Assembly (NCBI GenBank): GCA_037318855.1
Contig: CP134874.1
Span: 3,906,598-3,970,597 of the forward strand
DNA from: Candidatus Sedimenticola sp. (ex Thyasira tokunagai)
Lineage (GTDB): Bacteria > Pseudomonadota > Gammaproteobacteria > Chromatiales > Chromatiaceae
Direction of reading: 5' to 3'
Length of the DNA stretch: 64,000 nt
The notes beneath the pieces are model-generated. The model saw nothing but the letters and a program-made list of their open reading frames with translations, made no database searches and was not told where the DNA came from. Every line of letters begins with the position of its first letter. Position 1 is the first letter of the stretch. The position numbers and the translations under genes are program-made. Of this stretch, positions 6,353 to 14,051 are shown piece after piece.

Positions 6353-7650
6353 CTATTCATATATCAGGTATGTCCTGGGGAAGTTAAGCTTCCTTACTTC
6401 CGGCTTCAGGATTCCCTGTTGCCTCAGCATCTCATTTAACCCCACCCAAGTGTAGCTCCGTCTTTGGCTTCGCCTGTTCAGCCACTTATAAACACGTTCG
6501 ATCACTTCCTTGTAGTAAAGCCATACCTGCCGACTGTTACCTATCAATCCAAAGTATTGATAGTGCCCCCGGAGGCGGCGATTCAGTGCAATGCGGAAGT
6601 CAGCCAGTGGGAGGTGGCGAAACTGCTTAATCCACTCCCCCATCCCTTTGACCGCCTGCACCAACTTCTTCTTTGCCGTTCTCCGGTGTAGGCGAGGTCG
6701 CCTTTGGCGATCATGCCCCCAGTACAGTTCAAAGCCCAAAAACAGATCCGCCGTTTTCCACCGGGATGGAAACGACTGAATCGTATTAACCGGGTCTTCT
6801 CTGGTGATAGCTCCAATCCAAACTTACCCAATCGCTTCGGCAGTGTCCGGTAAAATCGCTCCGCGTCCTCTCGGTAGCGAAACGCACAGACAAAATCATC
6901 TGCATACCTTACCAGCAGCGCCTCACCTTTAAGGTTCGGTTTCACTCTCTTTTCAAACCAGATATCCAGCACATGGTGGAGGTAGATGTTTGCCAGTACG
7001 GGGGAGGCTAAGCCACCTTGAGGGGTTCCCTCTTCAGGTCGCTCTATTCTCCCGTCTGGCTGCATTATCCCCGCTTTGAGCCATTTACTGATCAGTCCAA
7101 GAAAGGCCTTGTCATCTATCCGCTGTTCGAGCATCTTCAGCATCCAGTTGTGGTTAACGTTATCAAAGAATCCTTTGATGTCCGCTTCCACGACATAGCC
7201 GTATTTACCGTACTGCAGGTTGATGTTAAGACCGTGGATCGCTTCATGGGCACTACGCTTGGGTCGATAGCCATAGCTACAGTCCAGAAAGTCGGACTCG
7301 TAGATACTCTGTAGCAGTGTGGCTGCCGACTGTTGGACAATCTTGTCTTCCAGCGCAGGGATGCCCAGTGGGCGTTCTTTTCCGTTCCCTTTGGGTATGT
7401 AGACCCTTTTGATCAACTGTGTCTTGTAGCTTCCTTCCTTCAATCTACCGACCAGCTTATTCAGCCTTGGCAGTAGCTCTTCCTGATACGCTATCCATGT
7501 TTGACCATCCACACCGGGGGCTGCTTTTCGGTTGAGCCGTTCATAGCTCTGCCATAGCATTCCTATATTCAGTTCCTTATAGAGGTTCTGAAAACGGTGT
7601 GTCGGTCGTTCTCCAGCCTTGATGGCTATGGCTTGCAGTGAGGTTTGCAT
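6353..7650 (-). pseudogene. ltrA: Group II intron reverse transcriptase/maturase, one-base frameshift
   Basis: The N-terminal part (7650 to about 6735) has RT motifs KAAPGVDGQTW, RVYIPKGNGKERPLGIPALEDKIVQ, the RT4 region SYGYRPKRSAHEAI, GTPQGGLASPVLANIYL and the catalytic YADD. At TGTTTTTGGGC (about 6735-6745) the frame is lost. Adding one T to the run of five would restore FLGFELYWGHD and continue through the maturase X domain (RRLRGHYQYFG) to LIYE at 6353. There is no endonuclease domain, as in class C enzymes. It is a true mutation, a slippage site or a base-call error in a homopolymer. The rest of the protein is intact. Confidence 0.85.
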
Positions 7651-8213
7651 CTGTTTTCCCAGCCCTACATGTCCGGCAGTTGTTTCCTTTGCAAGCTACG
7701 TATTACTGTCAGCCCCTTCGCCATGCAACCGGCTCTCCCGATCTCAGACTACTATGAGCTGATCCGACTCCCTAACAATCTTCGTTGGCCTCACCTTTCG
7801 GCTTGGCTTCCCTACCCGGCACTTTGCCGGGAACCATTAGGGTCTCCCAAGTTCTCGATACATCTCTTCGCACATGCCACAGCTTGAGAACCCCGCCGAG
7901 TCTCCACAATCTTGCCAACTCGGTTGCTTCACTTGGATTTCGAGTACGTTACAGCTCTCATCACTCGGAACAGTTATTTATGTCGAGGCGATTCCAGCTC
8001 TCAGGTGCGCGGACACCCTATGGCCTATACGATTCGCTGTGTACGCTTCACCTGTTTTGTTCATGCGGTGGTCAGTGGATAGTCATCCAGTAACTGGAAA
8101 GCGCTTGCTCTCCCCGCACTCCGCCACAAGCGCAACACTCAATACGGGTGGGTGGCTAATCCTTACCCGACAGGGACTTTCACCCTGCAAGATGCACCAA
8201 GCTTCGCTTGGCG

Positions 8214-8277
8214 CGCTAACAGCTAAGCATTTATCCGTTGTGCGCAGTTCAGCATGACGGATAAATGTCTGTTGGAC
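8214..8277 (-). other. attC-like site at the 5' exon of the group II intron
   Basis: Minus strand: R'' GTCCAAC (a perfect RYYYAAC), then CAG, L'' ACATTTATCCGT, a loop, L' ACGGATAAATG, and R' CTGTTAGCG. The long arms pair over 11 bases. The intron starts at or within the R' core. No cassette gene is preserved on the adjoining side. Confidence 0.6.
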
Positions 8278-8538
8278 TGAGCCGATTCTTGCACGGCACT
8301 CTACTTTAATAGGGGATTGTTTTTTGGACTAAACAGCACTTGATGGCCGGTGATAGGTTGTGATCGCGCTTTCATCCATATACTCCCTGTTCAGCACCGC
8401 AACTCCCCTCCACTTAATGGGGCTTTCTACCCTTTTTACCCGATTTTCATTCAGTTTGCACCCTCCAGGTCGCAATAGTCCATAAGCAAGCCGTAGCCTG
8501 CCCAGTATCCTTCCTCTTATCTCACCCTCACTATAGGG
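8278..8538. other. Noncoding stretch between attC-like site and IS91-type transposase
   Basis: No gene is visible. A small hairpin (GCCGATTCTTGCACGGC, 8281-8297) lies near the attC-like site. One end of the IS91-type element should fall in this stretch, but I cannot place it. Confidence 0.4.
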
Positions 8539-9666
8539 TCACCCTCCTTCATAGCGTCTGGGCAGTAAGTACGCAATGATCTTGAGCTGTCCCTCGTGAC
8601 ACGCTGGACAGGGGTAGCCGTCAAAGAGCGGTTCTATTGCCGTCCCGGCCTCGCCTTCACTCTCTTGATGCATCGCCATCACTTCCCTGATCTGACTCAG
8701 ACACTTTTTTCGGCAACTGTTCGCCAAGTATCCAAAATGACGGATACGCATAAAACGCTTGGGTAGGATATGGAGCAGGAACCGTCGGATCAGCTCTTCA
8801 GGTTTTAGAGGGAGGGTTTTGCGTTTGTCATGGTCCCGGTAATCTTTGTAACTCAAGAGCACTTTGCCCTGGTCATTCACCCCCTGCAGTCGATGGTCAC
8901 TCAGTGCGATGCGGTGGCTATAACGGGCCAGATAATCGATCACCGTGGTGGTGTAATGGAGACAGGGTTTGCTGTATACCACCCACTCTACGCCCATGAG
9001 TTGGTTCAGGGTCTCCTTAATCTGCCGGATATCTTTCAGTCGGGGCAGCTCACCAGTATCAGTGCCGTGTCGCAACCGGCTGACAAAGCCTCCTCTAAAG
9101 TGGCGGGAGAGCGCTCTCACCGGAAACAGGTAGTCGCCTTTAACGCCCTGCCAATGCCTGCCGTTGCTCAACGCACCACCCGGCACCAGGCAGTGAAGAT
9201 GGACGTGACGACTTAGACTTTGCCCCCACGTATGAAGCACCGCAACCATGCCCATACGACCCTTCAGTCGTTTACGGCCAAAGGTATTCAAAGTGCTCCA
9301 GGCAGATTCAAACAGCAGTCCATATAACTGCCGCGGTTGGATGGCTATCCAGGGGTTGAGGAGATGCGGCAGGGTGAACACCAGGTGGTGATAGGTCACC
9401 GGCAACACATTGGCCTGTTGCTTCGCGCTCCACTCTTCGGTGGCCTTTTTCTGGCAGCGTGGGCAGTGGCGGTCACGGCAGGCGTAGTAGAGTATCTGCG
9501 GCTCATGGCAGTGATCACACTGCAGCTTCATTCCCCCAAGGACTTCGGTGCGGCAGTCGAGGATGTGGTGGCAGACCTGCCACTGGCGCTTGTTCAGGGG
9601 GTGATCCTGGGCATGTGACTCCAAGCGCTGTTGCATGATGCTTTGCATTGTGACCAATTCAGTCAT
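8539..9666 (-). CDS. IS91-family rolling-circle transposase
   Basis: This 375-residue protein has an N-terminal zinc-binding region (CDHCHEPQILYYACRDRHCPRCQ), the HUH motif HVHLHCLVPGG at about residue 150, and a catalytic tyrosine region DYLARYSHRIAL at about residue 245. This order is typical of IS91/ISCR Y1/Y2 transposases, which nick one strand and move by rolling-circle replication. The C-terminus has a second CxxC pair (CPACHEGQ). The start overlaps the stop of the tyrosine recombinase gene by eight bases, so the pair is translated together. The protein looks intact. Confidence 0.9.
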   Translation of the reverse strand: MTELVTMQSIMQQRLESHAQDHPLNKRQWQVCHHILDCRTEVLGGMKLQCDHCHEPQILYYACRDRHCPRCQKKATEEWSAKQQANVLPVTYHHLVFTLPHLLNPWIAIQPRQLYGLLFESAWSTLNTFGRKRLKGRMGMVAVLHTWGQSLSRHVHLHCLVPGGALSNGRHWQGVKGDYLFPVRALSRHFRGGFVSRLRHGTDTGELPRLKDIRQIKETLNQLMGVEWVVYSKPCLHYTTTVIDYLARYSHRIALSDHRLQGVNDQGKVLLSYKDYRDHDKRKTLPLKPEELIRRFLLHILPKRFMRIRHFGYLANSCRKKCLSQIREVMAMHQESEGEAGTAIEPLFDGYPCPACHEGQLKIIAYLLPRRYEGG

Positions 9667-10510
9667 GATCCACTTCCAGATTAGCCATCAGGTCATGAGG
9701 GCCGCTCCCCTCATTTTTGCTAGGTACCCAGTGGACGTAGCGCAGTGTTGAGTGCAAATCCTGATGCCCCAGTAGGTGTTGCAGTCGGTGGATCGGTATA
9801 CCGGCTTCGAGTTGGTGGGTGGCATAGGCGTGACGTAGACTGTGGATACCTCCACGCTTCTTCACTCCAGCTTGCTGCTTGACCCGAGCGAAGACACGCT
9901 GAATAGCACTCACATTCAAGGGCTTCACAAGAAGCGGACTTGGGAACAACCAGTTATCGGGTCGGTAGTGCCGCCAGTAATCACGCAGCTGTTCCAGCAG
10001 TGTCGGCCCTAGGGGCAACAGCCGGTCTTTGCCGCCTTTGCCCTGCTCAATGCGTAGCAGGCCACGTTCACCATCAATGTCACTCACATGCAGGTGGGTC
10101 AGCTCATTGACCCGCAGCCCACAACCGTAACAGAGGGTCAGCATCAGGCGGTGTTTGGGGTTCTTGCAGGTGTTGAGAATCGCGGCTACTTCAGCATGGT
10201 TCAGTAGTTCCGGTATCTGCTCTTTACGCTTGGGAGTGGTAATTTCCATATCAAATCTCGACCGTTGCAACACCTGCAGGAAGAGGAATCGGATGCCATG
10301 AAAGGCCAGTCGACAGCTTGACCAAGCCAGACCCCGCTCAACAGCTAGGTAGGTAAAGTAACGTTGGATCTGCTTAGGTGTCAGTGTATCGGGAGAACGG
10401 TGGTAGTACTTTGCCAGTCCTCGGACCGCTCTCAGATAGCTTTCATGGGTACGGGGGGAGAAACCACGTACGGTCATGGCTTCGATCATTTTGTTGCGTA
10501 AGGGAGTCAT
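9659..10510 (-). CDS. Tyrosine recombinase coupled to the IS91-type transposase
   Basis: The protein has 283 residues from ATG 10510. That start is chosen because AAGGAGAG lies five bases upstream; an ATG ten codons earlier lacks such a site. It has a SAM-like N-terminal domain (RGFSPRTHESYLRAVRGLAKYY) and a catalytic domain with the Arg in YGCGLRVNELTHL, then HSLRHAYATHQLEAG, LGHQDLHSTLRYVH with the Tyr nucleophile. It lacks the extra insertion between boxes that marks IntI integron integrases, so it is an XerC/D-like enzyme. Similar recombinases accompany some IS91-family transposases, and the overlap suggests that the two act together in this element. Confidence 0.85.
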   Translation of the reverse strand: MTPLRNKMIEAMTVRGFSPRTHESYLRAVRGLAKYYHRSPDTLTPKQIQRYFTYLAVERGLAWSSCRLAFHGIRFLFLQVLQRSRFDMEITTPKRKEQIPELLNHAEVAAILNTCKNPKHRLMLTLCYGCGLRVNELTHLHVSDIDGERGLLRIEQGKGGKDRLLPLGPTLLEQLRDYWRHYRPDNWLFPSPLLVKPLNVSAIQRVFARVKQQAGVKKRGGIHSLRHAYATHQLEAGIPIHRLQHLLGHQDLHSTLRYVHWVPSKNEGSGPHDLMANLEVDHD

Positions 10511-10540
10511 CGTCTCTCTCCTTGTTACCAGGTTCTGCAT

Positions 10541-10728
10541 GAACCCTATAGAGAGTGTTGACGATGATTTGAGGGAGGGCTATTGCTTCTGCGGTGGTCG
10601 GTCTACAGGCTCCGCGAAGCGGTTTAGTTCAACAGCTGATTATATTACATTCCTACATATAGAAAGGCTTTATAGATACGCCAATACCTTCCTACATATG
10701 CCAATTTTCTTTCTATATATAGAAACTA
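10541..10728. repeat. Spacer with TTCCTACATAT repeats
   Basis: TTCCTACATAT occurs at about 10650-10660 and again at 10689-10699, and the palindrome TTTCTATATATAGAAA lies at about 10711-10726. A small stem CCGCGAAGCGG is at 10611-10621. One terminus of the IS91-type element is probably in this stretch, but it is not resolved. No gene is seen. Confidence 0.4.
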
Positions 10729-11076
10729 TTAAGGTAGTAACTCACCCACCATCCGTTCATCCAGCTCCATCTGCAAAACGGTTTTATATGAGAGCACCCA
10801 AGCCTTTTCCTTAGCATCCCAGAAGCCACCGGCAGCCTTTACTCTCTGCCTTAGTTCGGTCTCCCCATAGCCAACTCTCACATGGACACGTCTATCCATG
10901 GGAATGCTTACACCTTCGATCCACTCCTGCTCATCTACGATCAGTTCAATCGTCTTGTAGCGTCTGTTTCTTTTTTTGTCGTAGCGATAGCGTACGCACA
11001 CCAGTTGGTCGCCGTACTCTTTGAGAAGTTGCTTGGTGCCGTATTGGCCTGGAGTGAGTGTTGTTCTGATATCCAT
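10729..11076 (-). CDS. Hypothetical protein, 115 residues
   Basis: Family not recognised. The protein is soluble with no signal peptide. It starts MDIRTTLTPGQYGTKQLLKEYGDQLVCVRYRYD and is followed by a basic KKRNRRYKTIELIVDE segment, then VHVRVGYGETELRQRVKAAGGFWDAKEKAWVLSY. GGFWDAKEKAWVL resembles a short motif seen in small proteins of mobile islands, where a phrase like 'G-W---K--W' packs a beta-hairpin. The gene lies between the IS91-type module and the degenerate attC, in the cassette orientation, so it is likely cargo. Confidence 0.6.
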   Translation of the reverse strand: MDIRTTLTPGQYGTKQLLKEYGDQLVCVRYRYDKKRNRRYKTIELIVDEQEWIEGVSIPMDRRVHVRVGYGETELRQRVKAAGGFWDAKEKAWVLSYKTVLQMELDERMVGELLP

Positions 11077-11183
11077 ATCCCGGCGTCCCTTCGCTGTGCT
11101 GGCTGGTTTCCCTATATGTTTTTGTTGTTAAGGGAAATAGTATCCCAGTAACCGCTTGATGTGTAGAGAAATGTCACCCACAG

Positions 11184-11241
11184 GCATGAGCGCCGCACGC
11201 AGCTGCCGACGAAGGAGGTCAGCTGGTGTGCCTGATTAGGC
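11184..11241 (-). other. Degenerate attC-like site after brnA
   Basis: Minus strand: GGCCTAATC, then CACACCAGCTGAC and a matching GGCAGCTGCGTG, and GGCGCTCATG. The arms pair (CACCAGCTG with CAGCTGCGTG, one mismatch) but the cores are off consensus (TAATC for TAAC; GCTCA for GTTA). The TAA stop of brnA lies inside the first core, as in many cassettes. Confidence 0.45.
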
Positions 11242-11460
11242 CTGCTTATGCCAAGTGATATCTACTTTCCTATGCTGGGCCACGCAATCTCTTAAATACA
11301 GATTTATAAGGCTTTGGTATGGAACCCCTGAATCCTCTGCCATACCTTTGAAGTAGTCGATGACATCTTCGCTAAGCCTTATTGTGATGGGCTTCTTGAT
11401 TTTTGACGCATAGGGGTTTTTGCGAGACTTCATCTTAGAAAGATCATATTCTTTTTTCAT
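11236..11460 (-). CDS. brnA: BrnA-type antitoxin
   Basis: The 74-residue protein has a basic N-terminus (KSRKNPYASKIKKPITIRLSEDVIDYFK) followed by GMAEDSGVPYQSLINLYLRDCV. The ITIRLSEDVIDYFK ... YQSLINLYL pattern is the ribbon-helix-helix DNA-binding domain of BrnA/CopG-like antitoxins. Its start overlaps the end of brnT by four bases. BrnA neutralises BrnT and represses the operon. The stop codon sits in a degenerate attC core, so the pair is probably a former cassette. Confidence 0.85.
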   Translation of the reverse strand: MKKEYDLSKMKSRKNPYASKIKKPITIRLSEDVIDYFKGMAEDSGVPYQSLINLYLRDCVAQHRKVDITWHKQA

Positions 11461-11747
11461 CGTTCACCACCTTCATAGAACTTGCGTTCATTCTTGGTTG
11501 CTTTGCGAGCATCAATAATTCTGATGGTATTGCCTGAGTCCCTTTCGCAATGACATACGATTAACACCCTGGCTTCAGAGCTTAACCCGAGCATTAAAAA
11601 TCGATCTTCTTCAGGTACGGAGCTATCAAAATCGTAGAATTGAATCTCAAACTCGTCGTAAAACACGGACTTAGCTTCTTCAAAGCTTATTCCGTGCTTT
11701 TTCTCATTTGATGCAGCTTTTGCTGAGTCCCATGCAAATTCAATCAT
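11457..11747 (-). CDS. brnT: BrnT-type ribonuclease toxin
   Basis: The product is 96 residues from ATG 11747 (MIEFAWDS), chosen because BrnT proteins begin with a short FEWD-like strand; an ATG eight codons earlier is possible. Family features are AASNEKKHGISFEEAKSVFYDE, EDRFLMLGLSS and IRIIDARKATKNERKFYE. These match the BrnT RelE-like fold, a toxin that cleaves RNA and blocks translation. It is the first gene of the pair, followed by brnA with a four-base overlap. Confidence 0.87.
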   Translation of the reverse strand: MIEFAWDSAKAASNEKKHGISFEEAKSVFYDEFEIQFYDFDSSVPEEDRFLMLGLSSEARVLIVCHCERDSGNTIRIIDARKATKNERKFYEGGER

Positions 11748-11906
11748 ATGTACAGTGTATGTCTTTTTCAAGGGCTAACCTAATACCAATGGGCCTCGGT
11801 AACGAATAAAAAAATTATTCATGAATTTCAATTAGTTGATCTCAATACACCACTCTATTAGCCTGCTGATGTGATGACGGTTGTTACAAAATAACCTTTG
11901 TATGGA

Positions 11907-12100
11907 CAATAGTACCTGAGTTCGGGGTAAAGTGAGGCCCAAGCTTTAGCTGCAACTAAAGTCCTCTTCTGCAGCAGTTCGAATCTAACCTGGCTCCTCT
12001 ATTGAGAGACCGTGAATAAGTGTGAACGCTGCAAAAGACTCCAAGCAACAAACTCGAATAGTCAACTGGGCCTCGAGCCCGTATTTGCAAGGTAGAGTTA
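11907..12100 (+). ncRNA. Candidate bridge/seek RNA of the second IS110/IS1111-type element
   Basis: This noncoding leader is homologous in layout to 690-868. After the shared GAGACCGTG it has AATAAGTGTG, in which ATAAGTG (12016-12022) is the reverse complement of CACTTAT at the right junction (13085-13091). It also has inverted blocks (AGCTTTAGCTGCAACTAAAG). Expression is inferred. Confidence 0.45.
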
Positions 12101-12107
12101 GCTTATT

Positions 12108-13064
12108 ATGAATAGTAAAAACAGTCAAAATGAAATCAATGTGGGTGTTGATACTGGCAAACATCAACTGGATATTTATATCCGTCCTTTGGATATTTAC
12201 TTCTCAGTTCCTAATCATGAAAAAGGTGCATTAGAAGCCGTCAAAGTAATTTCCAAACACCGTCCAATCCGAGTTGTGATTGAAGCGACGGGGCGACTTG
12301 AACTCACCTTCATTGAGGCGTGCTCAAAAGCCGATATTCCGTTCGCTATTGTAAATCCTGTTCATGTGAAAAAGTTTGCTGGGGCAATTGGTCAACTGGC
12401 AAAAACAGACAAACTAGATGCTAGGCTCATTGCTCATTACGGTGAAGCTATCAAACCACCCTTGTCTACCTTAAAGCCAGAGCTACTCAAGCGTATGAGC
12501 GATCTCCTGGCTCGACGCAGCCAACTTATTGGCATGCAAAGCATGGAGAAGAACCGTCTCCAAATAATGCCAAAAGAGATCTCAGGGTTGGTCAAACCTA
12601 TTCTGACTGTGATTAAGAATCAGATTGATAAAATTGATAAAAAACTATCTGACCTCATTAAGGCTCACGAAGAATATAAAACAAAAAATGACATCATCCA
12701 AAGCATGCCTGGAGTGGGTCAGGTTGTCGCACTCAATTTGTTAAGCAATATGCCTGAGCTTGGGCATATTACTAACAAAGAAGCCGCTGCCTTAGTAGGC
12801 GTTGCCCCCATGAACCGAGAAAGTGGTATTTATCAGGGCCAGAGAAAAATACGAGGAGGTCGCCATCAAATTCGCACGGTTATGTTTATGGCAACGCTCT
12901 CAGCGATTCAACACAACCTTGTGATAAAAGCAACTTATCAGCGACTATTAGCCGCTGGCAAGCCGAAAAAAGTAGCTATTACAGCATGTATCAGAAAAAT
13001 GATTGTTATCTTAAACTCGATGGTTCGAGATGGCCTTCATTGGAGTCCTGAAAATGCTAAATAA
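12108..13064 (+). CDS. IS110-family DEDD transposase
   Basis: The 318-residue protein has GVDTGKHQLDIY, VIEATGRLEL and AKTDKLDARLIAHYG for the DEDD acidic residues. The C-terminal domain has QSMPGVGQVVALNLLSNMPELG and LVGVAPMNRESGIYQGQRKIRGG with the conserved Ser. It appears intact. It is closely related to, but clearly diverged from, the transposase at 869-1816, so the two are separate insertions and not a recent duplication. Confidence 0.92.
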   Translation: MNSKNSQNEINVGVDTGKHQLDIYIRPLDIYFSVPNHEKGALEAVKVISKHRPIRVVIEATGRLELTFIEACSKADIPFAIVNPVHVKKFAGAIGQLAKTDKLDARLIAHYGEAIKPPLSTLKPELLKRMSDLLARRSQLIGMQSMEKNRLQIMPKEISGLVKPILTVIKNQIDKIDKKLSDLIKAHEEYKTKNDIIQSMPGVGQVVALNLLSNMPELGHITNKEAAALVGVAPMNRESGIYQGQRKIRGGRHQIRTVMFMATLSAIQHNLVIKATYQRLLAAGKPKKVAITACIRKMIVILNSMVRDGLHWSPENAK

Positions 13065-13237
13065 TTGGCCATTGACATCATAGTCACTTATACGCTCACC
13101 CTCTATAAAAAGACTCTGACTCTCATCTCTCACTTTTTGGTTATCCCCTACACTCACCCACCACCCCACCAAGGTTGATCCCTCCCCCCAGCTGTGCAAA
13201 TATCCGCCCCCCTGAACAATGAATTGCGAGTTGAACA

Positions 13238-13882
13238 ATGAGCGAACAGTCATCCAACCGAATCCCCACGGAGATCAATCTCCACAGCAAGTCCCGCCTG
13301 CTGGTGGTTGAGTTTGCCGACGGCAAGCGGTTTGAGCTGCCCTGCGAGTACCTCAGGGTATTCTCCAGAGCAAAAGAGGTTCGCACTATGGAGGGGCCGA
13401 TCACCGGTAAGGAGGAGGTGACCATCACCCGTATCGAGCCCCAGGGCCAGTATGCTGTCCAGCTGGTCTTTGACGATGGCCATGATACCGGCATCTACTC
13501 TTGGGATACCCTCTATGAGTTGGGGGAGAAGCGTGAGGAGAACTGGCAGGGGTATTTGAAGCAGCTGGAAGCGATCGGCTACGAGCGCGATGCCGAGACC
13601 GATAGTAAGGAGAAGCGTCGGGTGAAGTTGCTCTATTTCACCTATCTGGTGCAGAAGATGCGCCGCGAAGCCGAGGAGGTGGAACTGCCACCCGCGGTCA
13701 CCGATGTCGCTTCTCTGGTGGAGTGGCTACAGCGGCGCAACCGCGACATTGCCCATCTGTTTCAGGATGAGAGTGTCCGGGTGACAGTCAACAAGCAGTT
13801 TGCAGAACCGTTTACACGTATTGAGAGCGGCGATGAGGTGGCGTTTATCCCTACTTCACCAGTGGCGCCGGTGGCGAATTGA
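13238..13882 (+). CDS. DUF971 (GBBH-like N-terminal) protein fused to a MoaD/ThiS-like domain
   Basis: Residues ~10-115 form a DUF971/gamma-butyrobetaine hydroxylase-like N-terminal domain: IPTEINLHSKSRLLVVEFADG, LPCEYLRVFSRAKEVR, RIEPQGQYAVQLVFDDGHDTGIYSWDTLYELG. Residues ~128-214 (KLLYFTYLVQKMRREAEEVELP, VTDVASLVEWL, VTVNKQFAEPFTRIESGDEVAFIPTSPVAPVAN) follow the MoaD/ThiS small beta-grasp pattern. The C-terminus ends PVAN, not the usual Gly-Gly needed for sulfur carriage. DUF971 proteins are usually ~120 residues and stand alone. The gene is the first core gene after the mobile island. The fusion may serve Fe-S, ubiquinone or molybdopterin-related biology, but this is unproven. Confidence 0.8.
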   Translation: MSEQSSNRIPTEINLHSKSRLLVVEFADGKRFELPCEYLRVFSRAKEVRTMEGPITGKEEVTITRIEPQGQYAVQLVFDDGHDTGIYSWDTLYELGEKREENWQGYLKQLEAIGYERDAETDSKEKRRVKLLYFTYLVQKMRREAEEVELPPAVTDVASLVEWLQRRNRDIAHLFQDESVRVTVNKQFAEPFTRIESGDEVAFIPTSPVAPVAN

Positions 13883-13910
13883 TTTCAGCAGGTAAGCTCG
13901 GGGCTCGGAA

Positions 13911-13965
13911 CGATGAGTACAGCAGGATTTGTGCGACGTTCATCGCGGCGAGGGCGCCGCTCATA
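13911..13965. repeat. REP-like GC-rich palindromic fragment
   Basis: TGTGCGACGTTCATCGCGGCGAGGGCGCCGCTC is shared, with variations, by the repeats at 30546, 47741 and 50338. Here only one arm is present. Confidence 0.5.
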
Positions 13966-14051
13966 CATTTTTCCTCACCTTAGCGGGCTGAGTAACTAGT
14001 GGGCCATGCGGAAACATCCCAGGGGTGATTCAGGACGCTAACCAGCGTACC

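Larger units (their letters stand above)
6248..8216 (-). mobile_element. Group II intron (bacterial class C-like), full length
   Basis: The 5' end is placed near 8216 (GCGCGCC in place of the usual GUGYG) followed by GGTGAAAGTCCCTGTC, a typical domain I segment. The maturase gene occupies 6353-7650. Domain V lies at 6283-6316 (GAGCCGGATGCGG ... CCGCACGTCCGGATC) and a domain VI hairpin plus CCTACC ends near 6248. The 5' exon is the R' arm of an attC-like site, a known target of class C-attC introns. The 3' exon is another intron's remnant, so the locus was rearranged. Ends are approximate. Confidence 0.78.
11900..13085 (+). mobile_element. Second IS110/IS1111-type element
   Basis: The layout is like the element at 680-1848: left end TATGGACAATAG, long noncoding leader, DEDD transposase, and right subterminal repeat (reverse complement TATGATGTCAATGG). 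The block just before the transposase (CTCGAATAGTC...GGGCCTCGAGCCCG, TTGCAAGGTAGAGTTA) is nearly shared with the first element. No target duplication is visible. Its flanks do not form a clear attC. Ends are approximate. Confidence 0.75.

Noticed and set aside
9659..10510. Tyrosine recombinase as the integron integrase IntI
   Set aside because: The sequence lacks the extra region between catalytic boxes that defines IntI, and the gene is coupled to an IS91-type transposase.
11870..13110. The second IS110/IS1111-type element also sits in an attC
   Set aside because: Joining its flanks gives no paired arms or RYYYAAC/GTTRRRY cores, so the target is not shown to be attC.
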